DNA of 64,000 nt, from positions 496,001 to 560,000 of the forward strand of contig NZ_CP042425.1 of the NCBI RefSeq assembly GCF_008254045.1, given 5' to 3'. The stretch comes from Limnoglobus roseus. GTDB taxonomy: Bacteria > Planctomycetota > Planctomycetia > Gemmatales > Gemmataceae. The stretch's first letter is position 1, and each line of letters starts with the position of its first letter. The notes under the pieces are model-generated. The model was not told the DNA's origin and made no database searches. It saw only the letters and a program-made list of their open reading frames with translations. Made by a program: the position numbers and the translations under genes. Shown piece by piece: positions 51,620-61,282 of the stretch.

Positions 51620-52339
51620 GTGCGGGCCTTCCTCTCTCTCGTCGCGTGCGGACTTCTGCTCGCCTGTCCCCTCGTGGGCACGGCCGGGATGCCGGCCCCG
51701 TTGCCGGTGAACCCCGAACGAATCACGCAACTCGGCGACGCGCCGCTGGCCCGCCTCCAAACCATCTCGTTCTTCCTGCTCGTCTTCTTCCTCTCGGCCG
51801 TTGCGCTGCGGGCGATCTGGAACTACGTCCGCCGCGACTTCCCGGCCCTGCCCCGCCTGTCCTTCGGGCGAGCCGTGGCAGTCGTCTTCCTGTGGGGGAT
51901 TCTCTTCGTCATTGTGCTGACCATGATTTCCGGTGCCCGCGAACTGATGACGCCCGGGGCGTGGCGACGACAAGGAGCGACCTACAAACTCGCCGACGCC
52001 CCGCCCTCGGCGGCTCAACCAGAATCGGAGATGGCGGCCCGGCGACTTCACCTGGAACGGTTGCGGACCGCCCTCTGGCAGTTCGCCGCGACGCACAACG
52101 GCCGGTTCCCGGGGACGGACGAACTCACGGCCCTCCCCGCCGAGTTGTGGGACGTGCCGACCGCGGGCGGGTTACGCTTCCTCTACGTCCCCGGTCGGTC
52201 GGCGGGACACGTCCCCGACGTTCTCGTTTACGAACCGGAACTCGACCCGGACCACCGGCTCGTGCTGCGGACGAACGGCGACATCGTGGAACTGTCATCG
52301 GCCGAGATTCGCAAGTGCGTCCCGGAGAAAAAGCCGTGA
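51620..52339 (+). CDS. Membrane protein with pseudopilin-like head but no prepilin signal
   Basis: I chose GTG 51620 (GGAG seven bases upstream), giving 239 residues. A signal/anchor (AFLSLVACGLLLACPLVGTA) and two further helices are followed by a globular part that begins LRTALWQFAATHNGRFPGTDEL, resembling the alpha1-C region of T2SS pseudopilins (L-x-x-A-L-x-x-x-x-x-x-x-G-x-Y/F-P). It then runs strand-like to DGVVELSS-type DGDIVELSS as in pilin ends. No class III signal is present. Its stop overlaps the next start (GTGA), so the two are coupled. Confidence 0.6.
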   Translation: MRAFLSLVACGLLLACPLVGTAGMPAPLPVNPERITQLGDAPLARLQTISFFLLVFFLSAVALRAIWNYVRRDFPALPRLSFGRAVAVVFLWGILFVIVLTMISGARELMTPGAWRRQGATYKLADAPPSAAQPESEMAARRLHLERLRTALWQFAATHNGRFPGTDELTALPAELWDVPTAGGLRFLYVPGRSAGHVPDVLVYEPELDPDHRLVLRTNGDIVELSSAEIRKCVPEKKP

Positions 52340-53274
52340 GAGCAGCGTTGACGGTCGGCATTCTCGTGGCGGCCCTCGTTCTTTTCGGCATCGCGACAAC
52401 GGTCGAAGGGGCGTTCACGGTCGTGTTCGGCTGGATTCCGTTCCTCGTCCGCGTGTTGCCGGAGGCGAAGCCGGATGGCCCGACCGTGACGCTCGGCGGA
52501 ATCGCGTTGCTCTTATTCACGGCCGGGGTTCACGCCCTCGGCCGATCGTTCCGCCCCGGTTGGCGGGTCCGATGGACGGCGGCGGTCGTGGTCGGCGTCG
52601 TGCTGCTGTTCACCGCGGGGATTTCCGTCATCGGCATTACGCACCAACTCGCGTGGCTTGCGATCTCCGAACAGCCACTTCGCAGTGAGAGGCTAGCTCG
52701 TGGGGGAAACGCGGAGTACCGAGCAAACACCATCAGCACCGGTCTCATCAACTACCACGACATTAATCGCGTGTTCCCGCCCGGTGGCACCTTTTCTAGC
52801 ACCGGCGAGATGCGACACAGTTGGGAGACGCACATCCTCCCACACCTGTCCTATTGGGACCGAGACATCGACTGGAACAGCCCCTGGAACGGCCCCGAGA
52901 ACCAGAAGATTTTCCGGTGCGTCCTCCCCGACTTCATCAACTCCGGCTTCCGCACCCCGGCCTTGGAGGACGGCAACGGGTTCGGGCTGAGCCATTACGC
53001 CGCGAACAAGTCGATGGCCCTCGCCGACATCACCAAAGGAACCTCGGAAACCATCCTCGCCGGCGAGGTGAACGCCGGGTTCCGGCCGTGGGGGCACCCG
53101 ATCAACGGCCGTGACCCGGCTGCCGGCCTGAACGCCGGCCCGAAGACCTTCGGCGGCCCGCCCAACGCCGGCGGCACGAACTTCATCATGGCCGACGGCT
53201 CCGTCCACTTCCTCGGCAACGGTGTAGACCCCGCCGTTCTCCGCGCGCTGGCCCTTCCGACCGCGGATCGGTAA
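52336..53274 (+). CDS. Membrane protein with DUF1559-type C-terminal domain
   Basis: GTG 52336 overlaps the previous stop, giving 312 residues. The first 100 residues hold three hydrophobic helices instead of the usual class III pilin signal. The C-terminal two thirds is DUF1559-like: TGLINYHDINRVFPPGGTF, SWETHILPHLSYWD and FIMADGSVHFLGNGVD with the D-G-S-V-x-F motif. So a head normally presented on a pilin stem sits here on a membrane bundle. It is coupled to the gene before; a promoter for rny lies beyond. Confidence 0.72.
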   Translation: MRAALTVGILVAALVLFGIATTVEGAFTVVFGWIPFLVRVLPEAKPDGPTVTLGGIALLLFTAGVHALGRSFRPGWRVRWTAAVVVGVVLLFTAGISVIGITHQLAWLAISEQPLRSERLARGGNAEYRANTISTGLINYHDINRVFPPGGTFSSTGEMRHSWETHILPHLSYWDRDIDWNSPWNGPENQKIFRCVLPDFINSGFRTPALEDGNGFGLSHYAANKSMALADITKGTSETILAGEVNAGFRPWGHPINGRDPAAGLNAGPKTFGGPPNAGGTNFIMADGSVHFLGNGVDPAVLRALALPTADR

Positions 53275-53517
53275 GGTTGTCGCCACATCGTCCGCTTTTC
53301 AGTTGAGGAACGATCACACCGTCCGCATAATAAGCCCGACGCCGGTGCGACCGCGCCGGAAACCATAGATTCTCCAACCGCCCGTTGTTGCTCGGACCCG
53401 CCGCGTGCGGGATTGACACCCATACGACCGTGACGGCCGCCGACCGCGGCCGACCGAAGAGGAAAGGTTTCCCCGGACATTGCCGAGCGCAGCGGGCCAC
53501 CGAAAGGACTGGCCCGC

Positions 53518-55089
53518 ATGCCAGAGATCATTATTGCCGCCCTCGTCGCCCTCCTGTTGGGCGCGGGGCTGACGTTTTTCGTGACGAAGGGCCTGAACAA
53601 GAACCCCGGCGGGGCCACACTCCTCTCCGCCGAGGCACAGGCGCAAGAAATCCTCGACCGCGCGACCCGCGAATCCGAACGGATCGTGAAGGACGGGGAG
53701 TTGCGCGCCAAGGAAGACACGTTCCGCCGCCGCGAGGAACTGACCCGCGACATCGAACGCCTCCGCAACGAACTCCGCGAGAACGAACGCCGCGTGGAGA
53801 AGCGGGAAGACTTCCTCTCCGACAAGCAGAAGGATTTGAACAAGAAGGATCAGCAACTCGAACAGCTTCAGAAGAAGATCGCCGAGAAGGCGACCGTCCT
53901 CGACAAGAAGGGCAAGGAACTCGACGCCCTGCTCGAAGAGGAGATGAAGAAACTCCAGCACATCACCGGCCTCAGCCGCGAGAACGCCGAGAAGCTGTTG
54001 TTCGACCGCCTCGAACGCCAACTGACCGGCGAGGTCGCGCTGCGGTTGCAGCAGCACGAGAAGCACATCAAGCAGACGGCCGAGGGGAAGGCTCGTGAAA
54101 TCATCATCACGGCCATCCAGCGGAGTGCCGCCGACCACACGGCCGACACGACCGTCAGCACCGTGGACATCCCCAGCGACGACGTGAAGGGCCGCATCAT
54201 CGGGCGAGAAGGGCGAAACATCCGCACCTTCGAGAAGGCGACCGGCGTGGACGTAATCGTGGACGACACGCCCGGCGTGGTCATCGTCTCGGCATTCGAC
54301 AACGTCCGCCGCGAGACGGCCCGACTCGCCCTGACGAAGTTGATCGCCGACGGCCGCATCCACCCGACGCGCATCGAAGAAGTGGTGGCCGAGACGCAGA
54401 AGGAGATGGAAACGCACATCCTCGAACTCGGCCGGCAGGCGGTGCTGGACGTGGACCTGACGATGCCGTCGGAGAAGATTCTGTACCTTCTCGGCCGCCT
54501 GCGGTTCCGCACGAGTTACAGCCAGAACGTGTTGAACCACAGCATTGAGGTCGCGCACCTGTGCGGCCTGATCGCGAGCGAAGTCGGCCTCGACCCGCGG
54601 CTGGCCCGCCGCTGCGGCCTCTTGCACGACATCGGCAAGGCGGCCGACCACGAGATGGAGGGCGGCCACCCGAAGGTCGGCGCAGAACTCGCGAAGCGGT
54701 ACGGCGAGCAGAACGCCGACGTGTTACACGCGATCATCGGCCACCACGACGACGTGACGATCAGCCACCCGTACACGATGCTCGTCGCCGCCGCCGACGC
54801 GATCAGCGCCAGCCGCCCCGGTGCGAGGCGCGAGACGCTGGAGAAGTACGTCAAGCGTCTTGAGAACCTCGAAGCCGTCGCCTGCGGCTTCCCGGAAGTG
54901 GAAGCCGCGTTCGCGATTCAAGCCGGCCGCGAATTGCGAGTGATCGCGAGTTCGCAGCGCACCAGCGACGCCGACGCCCTCCGCGTCTGCCGCGAGATCG
55001 CGCGGGCGATCGAGCAGCAGTTGGACTACCCCGGCGAGATCAAGGTGACGGTGATTCGCGAGACGCGGTCGGTGGACGTGGCGAAGTAA
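53518..55089 (+). CDS. rny: Ribonuclease Y
   Basis: The 523-residue product has the RNase Y architecture: N-terminal membrane anchor ([21 protein letters not shown]), a long charged coiled coil (about 40-200), a KH domain ([20 protein letters not shown]) and an HD domain with catalytic HD in [16 protein letters not shown] and further His in HAIIGHHDD. RNase Y is the membrane-bound endonuclease that starts mRNA decay in many bacteria without RNase E. The length matches the usual 510-520. The start follows a long leader of about 240 bp with no gene. Confidence 0.96.
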   Translation: MPEIIIAALVALLLGAGLTFFVTKGLNKNPGGATLLSAEAQAQEILDRATRESERIVKDGELRAKEDTFRRREELTRDIERLRNELRENERRVEKREDFLSDKQKDLNKKDQQLEQLQKKIAEKATVLDKKGKELDALLEEEMKKLQHITGLSRENAEKLLFDRLERQLTGEVALRLQQHEKHIKQTAEGKAREIIITAIQRSAADHTADTTVSTVDIPSDDVKGRIIGREGRNIRTFEKATGVDVIVDDTPGVVIVSAFDNVRRETARLALTKLIADGRIHPTRIEEVVAETQKEMETHILELGRQAVLDVDLTMPSEKILYLLGRLRFRTSYSQNVLNHSIEVAHLCGLIASEVGLDPRLARRCGLLHDIGKAADHEMEGGHPKVGAELAKRYGEQNADVLHAIIGHHDDVTISHPYTMLVAAADAISASRPGARRETLEKYVKRLENLEAVACGFPEVEAAFAIQAGRELRVIASSQRTSDADALRVCREIARAIEQQLDYPGEIKVTVIRETRSVDVAK

Positions 55090-55146
55090 CCGCTGGAACG
55101 ACCTGGCGGGCGCGGTAAAATGCGGCCGCCCCGCCGGAGCCGTCGC

Positions 55147-57861
55147 ATGAACGCCCCGCCCGATTCGGACCGCACCGTCACCGCCACGCCGGAGCAGGAA
55201 CTGACGACCGCCCGGCGGTCGGCGGGGGCTCTCTTCCCCGCCGGGTACGAGAAGCTCGACCTCGTCGGGCAGGGCGGCATGGGTGCCGTCTGGCGCGCCC
55301 GGGATCTTCACCTCGACCGCGAAGTCGCGATCAAGCTACTCCACGACGGCATCGACGCCGAGTCCGACGCGGGCCGGAAGTTCGTCGAGGAAGCCCGCAT
55401 CTCGGCCCAACTCCAGCACCCCGGTATCCCGGCCGTGTACGCCGTTGGCACGATGGCCAACGGCCGCCCGTTCCTGGCGATGAAGCTCATCAAGGGCCGC
55501 ACCCTCGCGGACCTGCTCACCGACGGGACGACCGGCCCGCGGCTCGGCGTCTTCGAGGCGATCGCCCAGGCCGTCGGCTACGCCCACGGCCGCCGGGTGA
55601 TCCACCGCGACCTGAAGCCGGCGAACGTCATGGTCGGGGCGTTCGGCGAGGTGCAGGTCATGGACTGGGGCCTTGCGAAAGTCCTGTCAGAAGCGAGCGG
55701 GGGGCCTCAGCCACCGGATTCTGCCGCCCCTGCCGAAGCGAACATCCGCTCGCAACGCCCCGGTGACACCGAGACGCGGTACGGCGAGTTCATGGGGACG
55801 CCCGCCTACATGCCGCCGGAGCAGGCCATTGGCGCGACCGACAAGATCGACGAGCGGTCAGACGTGTTCGGCCTCGGCGGCATCCTCTGCGTGCTGCTGA
55901 CGGGTAAGCCGCCGTTCTCCGGCGGCGACGCCGAGACGACGCGGCAGATGGCCGCCCAGGGCCAGCTCCAGACCGCCGCCGAGCGGCTGGACACGTGCGG
56001 TGCCGAGCCGGAGGTGATCGCGCTGGCGAAGCGGTGCCTGGCGGCGGACCCGGCCGACCGGCCGCCGAACGGCTCCGCAGTGGCGGCGGCGGTCGCGACA
56101 CTGCGGGCCGCCGCCGACGAGCGGGCGCGGCAGGCCGAGATCGCGAAGGCGGCCGAGGCGGTCCGGGCCGCGGAGCAGCGGGCGCGGCAACGGTTGCGAA
56201 CGCGGTTGGCCGCCGGCATCGCGGCGGCGTTGGCCGCCGGCCTAGGCCTGGCCGCGTGGCAGGCGAAGAAGGCGACCGACGCCGAAGCCGCCACAGCCGA
56301 ACAGCTCCTCCGGACCCAGGCCGCGGAGCGGGCCACGGCCGAGCAGCTCGCGAAGACCAACGCGGCGACGGCGGCCCTCACGGTCCAACTCGGGGAGACG
56401 AAGAAGGCGAACACCGAAACGAAGCAAGCCCTCGCCGAGTTGGAGCAGGCGATCGGCGTGGTGTTCGACGTGTTCGACGGGTTCGACATCCGCGCCGTGA
56501 AGGCCGGCCCCGCCCCCGTGGAAGCGGTGCTGGCCCGGCGGCTGATCGCGGCCGGGCGGCAACTCACCGCCGCCACGTTCCGCGACCCGGTGGCCCTGGC
56601 GAACTTGCAGAACCGGCTCGGCGTGACCCTCGACAACCTGGGCTTCCCCGCGGACGCGATCCCCCTCCACCGCGCCGCCCTGGCGAGCCGCTCCGAACAC
56701 CTGGGGCCGGACCACACCGCCACGCTCGCCAGCCTGAACAACCTCGCCGAAGCGTACCGCGGCGCGGGCCGCCTGGACCTGGCGACGCCGCTGCTGGAGC
56801 GGGCGCTAGCGGCGATGACGGCGAAACTCGGTCCCGATCACCCCCACACGCTGCTGAGCATGACCGGCCTCGCCGCGGCCTACCGCGCCACGGGCCGGGT
56901 GGACAAGGCCCTCCCGCTCTACGAACGGGCGCTGGCGCTGATGACGGCAAAGCTCGGCCCCGACGACCCCCGCACCTTGTTGGGCATGAACAACCTCGCG
57001 GCAGGCTACTATTCGGCCGGTCAGTTGGACCGGGCGCTGCCGCTGCTGGAGAAGGCCCTTGCCTTGCGGAAGGCCAAGCTCGGCCCGGACCACCCCGATA
57101 CGCTCGCGAGCCTGAACAACCTTGCCGAGGCTTACCGCGGGGCGAGCCAACTGGCCCTGGCGACGCCGCTGCTGGAAGAAGCTCGGGCGCTGATGACGGC
57201 CAAACTCGGTCCCGGCCACCCTGACACCCTCACCGGCACGAGCAACCTCGCGCTGGCCTACCGCGACGCCGGCCGGTCGGACCGGGCGGTCCCGCTGTTG
57301 GATCACGTCCTGACCGTACGGAAGGCCACGCTCGGCCCGGACCACCCCGACACGATCGGAAGCACGGGCAACCTCGCCGCCTGCCTGATCGAAGCCGGTC
57401 GCGGCCCGGAAGCCGTTCCTCATTACACCGACTACTTGGCCGCGTACCGGAAGTTGGCGAAGCCCAACGACCCCGGATTTGCCTCCCGGCTGGCATCGGT
57501 CGGCGGGGACCTCCTCGCCGCCGACCAGTACGCCGCCGCAGAACCGCCGCTGCGCGAGTGCGTCGCCATCCGCGAGAAAATCGCGCCCGACCTCTGGAAC
57601 ACGTTCAACGCCAAGTCGATGCTCGGCGGCGCGCTGCTCGGCCAACGGAAGTACGCCGCGGCCGAGCCGTTGCTGACCGTCGGCTACGACGGGATGCGGC
57701 AGCGGGAGGCCACGATCCCGGCCGACGGCCGCAACAACCTCTTCGAGGCCGGAACCCGCCTGATCGACCTGTATGCCGCCACGAACCGCCCCGAGAAGGT
57801 CGCCGCCGTCCGGGCCGAACTGCCGAAGGAGATCGCCCCCAGGCCGCGGGCGAAAGAGTGA
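55147..57861 (+). CDS. Transmembrane Ser/Thr protein kinase with C-terminal TPR repeats
   Basis: I chose ATG 55147 (GGAG upstream), giving 904 residues. The kinase is canonical: GQGGMGAVW (41-49), Lys63, HRDLKPAN (153-160) and DWG (173-175), the DFG variant common in planctomycetes. After an Ala-rich linker a membrane helix (RLAAGIAAALAAGLGLAAWQ) is followed by a coiled coil (about 385-440) and then tetratricopeptide repeats of the kinesin-light-chain/TPR_12 type (LGPDHPDTLASLNNLAEAYR and similar, at least six). So a cytosolic kinase is linked to an outer TPR sensor. Its neighbours do not show a substrate. Confidence 0.94.
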   Translation: MNAPPDSDRTVTATPEQELTTARRSAGALFPAGYEKLDLVGQGGMGAVWRARDLHLDREVAIKLLHDGIDAESDAGRKFVEEARISAQLQHPGIPAVYAVGTMANGRPFLAMKLIKGRTLADLLTDGTTGPRLGVFEAIAQAVGYAHGRRVIHRDLKPANVMVGAFGEVQVMDWGLAKVLSEASGGPQPPDSAAPAEANIRSQRPGDTETRYGEFMGTPAYMPPEQAIGATDKIDERSDVFGLGGILCVLLTGKPPFSGGDAETTRQMAAQGQLQTAAERLDTCGAEPEVIALAKRCLAADPADRPPNGSAVAAAVATLRAAADERARQAEIAKAAEAVRAAEQRARQRLRTRLAAGIAAALAAGLGLAAWQAKKATDAEAATAEQLLRTQAAERATAEQLAKTNAATAALTVQLGETKKANTETKQALAELEQAIGVVFDVFDGFDIRAVKAGPAPVEAVLARRLIAAGRQLTAATFRDPVALANLQNRLGVTLDNLGFPADAIPLHRAALASRSEHLGPDHTATLASLNNLAEAYRGAGRLDLATPLLERALAAMTAKLGPDHPHTLLSMTGLAAAYRATGRVDKALPLYERALALMTAKLGPDDPRTLLGMNNLAAGYYSAGQLDRALPLLEKALALRKAKLGPDHPDTLASLNNLAEAYRGASQLALATPLLEEARALMTAKLGPGHPDTLTGTSNLALAYRDAGRSDRAVPLLDHVLTVRKATLGPDHPDTIGSTGNLAACLIEAGRGPEAVPHYTDYLAAYRKLAKPNDPGFASRLASVGGDLLAADQYAAAEPPLRECVAIREKIAPDLWNTFNAKSMLGGALLGQRKYAAAEPLLTVGYDGMRQREATIPADGRNNLFEAGTRLIDLYAATNRPEKVAAVRAELPKEIAPRPRAKE

Positions 57862-57966
57862 CCCGTCACGGAATCCGCCAAGGGTATCCCTCCTACCGCC
57901 AATTGCCCGTGACACGCCCCGCCCTTCCCCGGTATGATTCCGCCACCCCGGAACGGAGTCCGCGTG

Positions 57967-58920
57967 ATGGCCACCCCGAAGCGGCACAAGCCGACGATCG
58001 ATTACCTCGTTTACCTCGCCGTGCGCGTCCTCGTCGGCATCGTGCAGGCGCTGCCGATTCGGTGGGCGCTGGCGTTCGCAGACGTGTTCGCCGCGCTGAT
58101 CTACCGCGTCGATAAGCGGCACCGGAAGGTCGCGGCCGAGAACCTGCGGTTCGCGTTCCCGGAGAAGTCGGAGGCCGAGGTCGATCGCCTCGTCCGCGGG
58201 TGCTATCGGCAGTTCTGCACGCTGCTGTTCGAAATCATCCTGCTGCCGCGGAAGTTGCGGATGACGAACTGGCGGACCTCGACCGACATGGTCAACAGCC
58301 ACGCCGTGGTGAGCGGCCTGATGCGCGACCGGCCGATGCTCATTGTGACCGCCCACCTCGGCAACTGGGAGCTGGCCGGGTACTACCTCGGGGCGCTCGG
58401 CTTCCGCACCTACGCCATCGCCCGCGTGCTGGACAACCCGTACCTCGAAGACTTCCTCAAGCGGTTCCGCCAGGGGACCGGGCAGACGGTCATCGCGAAG
58501 AAAGACGACTTCGACCGGCTCGAAGCCGTGCTGAGGGCCGGCGGCAAGGTCGCGACGCTGGCGGACCAGGACGCGGGGCCGCGGGGGGTGTTCGTCGATT
58601 TCTTCGGCCGACCGGCGAGCGCCCACAAGGCGGTCGCGCTCATGGCGATGGAGTTCCAGACCACGATGGTCGTCGTCGGCGTCGTCCGGCGGACCACCCT
58701 CAACCGCGGGCAGATCGGGCCGTATGACATCATCTGCGAAGACGCCATCGACCCGGCCGAGTACGCCGGTCGGCCGGACGCCGTGAAGGCGATCACGCAG
58801 CGGTATCACGACGCGATTGCCCGATTGATCCGCCGGTCGCCGGAGCAGTATTTCTGGCTGCACCGTCGCTGGAAGTCGCAACCGGCGGTGAAGAAGTCCG
58901 CGATGAAGCAGGCCGCGTGA
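57967..58920 (+). CDS. Lysophospholipid acyltransferase, LpxL/HtrB-like
   Basis: I chose ATG 57967 (GGAG upstream), giving 317 residues. The LpxL family motif H-x4-E reads AHLGNWELAG near residue 130; FAFPEKSEAEVDRLVR precedes it and QDAGPRGVFVDFFGRPAS follows. An N-terminal hydrophobic stretch (YLVYLAVRVLVGIVQALPI) is the membrane anchor. The family acylates lipid A precursors or phospholipids at the inner face. Planctomycetes make lipid A-like molecules, so this is plausible. It overlaps the CrcB gene by one base (TGATG). Confidence 0.88.
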   Translation: MATPKRHKPTIDYLVYLAVRVLVGIVQALPIRWALAFADVFAALIYRVDKRHRKVAAENLRFAFPEKSEAEVDRLVRGCYRQFCTLLFEIILLPRKLRMTNWRTSTDMVNSHAVVSGLMRDRPMLIVTAHLGNWELAGYYLGALGFRTYAIARVLDNPYLEDFLKRFRQGTGQTVIAKKDDFDRLEAVLRAGGKVATLADQDAGPRGVFVDFFGRPASAHKAVALMAMEFQTTMVVVGVVRRTTLNRGQIGPYDIICEDAIDPAEYAGRPDAVKAITQRYHDAIARLIRRSPEQYFWLHRRWKSQPAVKKSAMKQAA

Positions 58921-59285
58921 TGCAAACATTCCTGATCGTCATGCTCGGCGGCGGGTTGGGGGCGAACGCCCGCTTCTGGCTCGGCGTCTGGTTCAAGGAC
59001 CGCGGCTGGACTGAGTTCTTCCCGTGGCACACGTTCCTGATTAACGTCCTCGGGTCGTTCGTCCTCGGCGTCGTCGCGATGGCCTACGAACACCGCCCGG
59101 CGTGGTACCACTTCCTCGGCGTCGGCATCTGCGGCGGCTTCACGACGTTCAGCACGTTCAGCCTGGAAACGCTGGTGATGATGGAGAAGGACCGCTGGCT
59201 CGCGGCGACGGGGTACGCGGTCGGGTCGGTGTTGGCGGGAATCTTCGGGGCCTGGTTTGGGATGAAGTTGGCCCGCGGCGCATGA
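58920..59285 (+). CDS. crcB: Fluoride exporter CrcB (Fluc)
   Basis: The 121-residue product starts at ATG 58920, sharing one base with the acyltransferase stop. It has four hydrophobic helices and Fluc motifs: GGGLGANARFWLG (helix 1), INVLGSFVLG with the conserved Asn, and GGFTTFSTFSLET, the TTFST break where Na+ binds in the dimer. Fluc channels are dual-topology dimers that export fluoride. No fluoride riboswitch is expected within the acyltransferase gene and none is seen. The stop overlaps the terminator of the convergent gene. Confidence 0.94.
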   Translation: MQTFLIVMLGGGLGANARFWLGVWFKDRGWTEFFPWHTFLINVLGSFVLGVVAMAYEHRPAWYHFLGVGICGGFTTFSTFSLETLVMMEKDRWLAATGYAVGSVLAGIFGAWFGMKLARGA

Positions 59286-59315
59286 AAAAAGGCGAGCCGC
59301 GATACGCGACCCGCC
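59285..59315 (-). terminator. Intrinsic terminator of the minus-strand membrane-protein gene
   Basis: On the minus strand GGCGGGTCGCG and CGCGGCTCGCC pair (two G-U pairs) around a three-base loop and are followed by six T. The T-run reaches the crcB stop on the other strand. Confidence 0.8.
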
Positions 59316-59334
59316 CCACAAATCTCCGTTGCGA

Positions 59335-60234
59335 TTACACCACAACAGACGTCTTCTTCTCGCGGAGCAGTTCCTCGACCGGTTCGAGTTTCCAGCCGAT
59401 GCCGAGGACGTTCTGCATCCGAATCTCGTGCTTTTCCGCCCCGGCCGTGCGAACGATCAGGTCGCCGGAACCGAAGCCCAGGATGTAGTGGCGGAACAGG
59501 TCGTCCCGTTGCTTCTCGAAGGTCACGCCAGTCGCGTCGTAGGTCCGGACCGACGCGCCGATGTGTTCGCACACCTTGATCTGCCCCGGCGTGAACAGGA
59601 TGTACGCCCGGCGGTCGATGACGAACGTCGCCATCGCCCACATGATGAACACGATGGTCGAAATCGTCAGGTAGCCGGCCATGTTGATGTAGACCTTCAG
59701 GCCGCGCATCCGCTCGTACAGGTCGTCCCACCCGTTGAAGACCGTGATGAGCAGCGAGACGACGATAACCGCCATGATCGCCAGGAACGACCATAGCCCG
59801 CGGAGGGGGACGTTCGTGATGCTAATCGTCATCACCAGGATGATGACGTACAGGCTGCCCATCCACGCCCGCTGCGAAACGTGCGTGGGGAACGCCCGCT
59901 CGCTCTCGACGGCCTCCCGCTTGGACGTGGCGATGGCGTCGTCCAGTGGCGTCGGAAGGCGAGTGGCCTTCGTGTGCAGCATGTAGTTCCCGTCGGCCGG
60001 GTTGCCCAGCGGCGTGATCCGGGTGTCATCCGGCACGACCGCGAACCGGTTGTTCTCGATCGCCGTTAACCCGGCCATCAGGAACCCGAAGACCCACACC
60101 GGCCACCAGTAGAACAGCGGCGAGTGGCTGATGAGCTTGATCTCACGCGGCCCCGAGGGCGTCACGGGAATCACGGGAACTGCCGGCTCCACGGCGACGG
60201 GGACCGGCTCGGACGGCGGGATCGGCGTAGACAT
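59335..60234 (-). CDS. Polytopic membrane protein, unknown
   Basis: I chose ATG 60234 (AGGTG upstream), giving 299 residues. After a proline-rich N-terminus there is a helix (YWWPVWVFGFLMAGLTAI), a soluble segment, three helices (LYVIILVMTISITNVPL and the next two) and a C-terminal cytoplasmic domain of about 90 residues with strand-like FTPGQIKVCEHIGASVRTYD. The end (KLEPVEELLREKK) is helical. Similar proteins appear to be conserved in planctomycetes, but I know no function. Confidence 0.62.
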   Translation of the reverse strand: MSTPIPPSEPVPVAVEPAVPVIPVTPSGPREIKLISHSPLFYWWPVWVFGFLMAGLTAIENNRFAVVPDDTRITPLGNPADGNYMLHTKATRLPTPLDDAIATSKREAVESERAFPTHVSQRAWMGSLYVIILVMTISITNVPLRGLWSFLAIMAVIVVSLLITVFNGWDDLYERMRGLKVYINMAGYLTISTIVFIMWAMATFVIDRRAYILFTPGQIKVCEHIGASVRTYDATGVTFEKQRDDLFRHYILGFGSGDLIVRTAGAEKHEIRMQNVLGIGWKLEPVEELLREKKTSVVV

Positions 60235-60401
60235 GGGAACGAACACCTGGGTGGGTGATGGGAATCACTCTCTAGTCATTCGACGGCACGGGCGTCGGCT
60301 TTCACCGAAACTCGATTCAACGTAACGCGAATCCGAGGGATCGGCCAGTTCCATCTGCACGCTTCGTGCCACAACCCGGCCCTCACGGGCGGGCGACCGA
60401 A

Positions 60402-60878
60402 CTATTCCAACGGCACAACCCGCTCCGCCACCCGGAACGCCTCGTGGCAGCGGTTGCAGGCGTTCGCCATCGACGCGACGCCGGCGCGTGCGGCGGCATA
60501 ATCCTTCCCGGCGGCCGCCTTCGCGAGTTTCACACCCGCTTCCCGCAGGTCCGCGGCCTTCGCCATCCAGGTGTCCTGGGCTTGCCGGGTCTTCGGCGGC
60601 CGCATCATGAGCAGGTTCCCCGTCTCGGCGATCAGGAGCGACTGCCCGCGGGCGAAGGCCCAGGTCTGAGCGTCGGCCGGCTTCTCCTGGAACGTGCGGT
60701 TCAGGCCGTCGAAGTTCGCCTTCGCCAGCCCGGCCATGAGCAACTTCGTCTCGGCCACCGCCTCCAACTTCGGCGGGTTCGCGACCGGCTTGTTCGGCAC
60801 CTGCGACACGGCCCCCGGCAGGAAGCCGCAGAACGCGGCCAGCAGCACGAGCAAACTCACGCGGGCGAAGGTCTTCAT
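60402..60878 (-). CDS. Exported c-type cytochrome (c'-like helical protein)
   Basis: ATG 60878 opens a signal peptide (MKTFARVSLLVLLAAFCGFL), giving 158 residues. The body is helical and a single haem site CNRCH comes near the C-terminus (ASMANACNRCHEAFRVAE), which is the layout of the cytochrome c'/c556 group. Its start overlaps the Rieske gene stop by four bases (ATGA), so an electron-transfer partnership with that protein is likely even though one is exported and the other is not obviously so. Confidence 0.85.
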   Translation of the reverse strand: MKTFARVSLLVLLAAFCGFLPGAVSQVPNKPVANPPKLEAVAETKLLMAGLAKANFDGLNRTFQEKPADAQTWAFARGQSLLIAETGNLLMMRPPKTRQAQDTWMAKAADLREAGVKLAKAAAGKDYAAARAGVASMANACNRCHEAFRVAERVVPLE

Positions 60879-61201
60879 GGTTGGCCCTTCGGAGGCGGCA
60901 CTTCGATCTGAACGAGGTCGCCCGTAAGGTGGACCGGGTAGCACCCGGTCTTCACCCGCGGGTTGTCGGCCCACGCCCCGTCGGCGAGGCGGAACCGCCA
61001 GCCGTGCCACGGGCAGGTGACGATGCCGTCCTCCACGCGACCGCTGGACAGCGAAGCCGCGGCGTGCGGGCACATGTCGTCGATGGCGTAGTACTGCCCT
61101 TGGTGGAAAAACACGGCCACGTCCTTGTTGTTCACGGTGAGGAGCGTGTACTCGTTGTCGGCGATGTCGCCCACCTTGCAAACGGTCCGCAGTTCCGGCA
61201 C
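60875..61201 (-). CDS. Rieske-type [2Fe-2S] ferredoxin
   Basis: The 108-residue product has the Rieske binding motifs CPHAAASL and CPWHGWRF (C-x-H and C-x-x-H), spaced as in soluble nitrite-reductase small subunit/BphF-type ferredoxins. No signal peptide or membrane anchor is seen. It is followed, with a four-base overlap, by a c-type cytochrome gene. No oxygenase or reductase is nearby, so its electron partner may be the cytochrome or an enzyme elsewhere. Confidence 0.92.
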   Translation of the reverse strand: MPELRTVCKVGDIADNEYTLLTVNNKDVAVFFHQGQYYAIDDMCPHAAASLSSGRVEDGIVTCPWHGWRFRLADGAWADNPRVKTGCYPVHLTGDLVQIEVPPPKGQP

Positions 61202-61282
61202 GGCGTGCCCTCATTTCTCGGGGGTCGGTTTCACTCGTTCGGCGTGCGGTATACTTTACCACAATCCCCCACGGAGCGGCAC

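Noticed and set aside
60879..61262. Extension of the cytochrome frame upstream over the Rieske gene
   Set aside because: It overlaps the Rieske gene in another frame and its product is low-complexity; the signal peptide start at 60878 fits.
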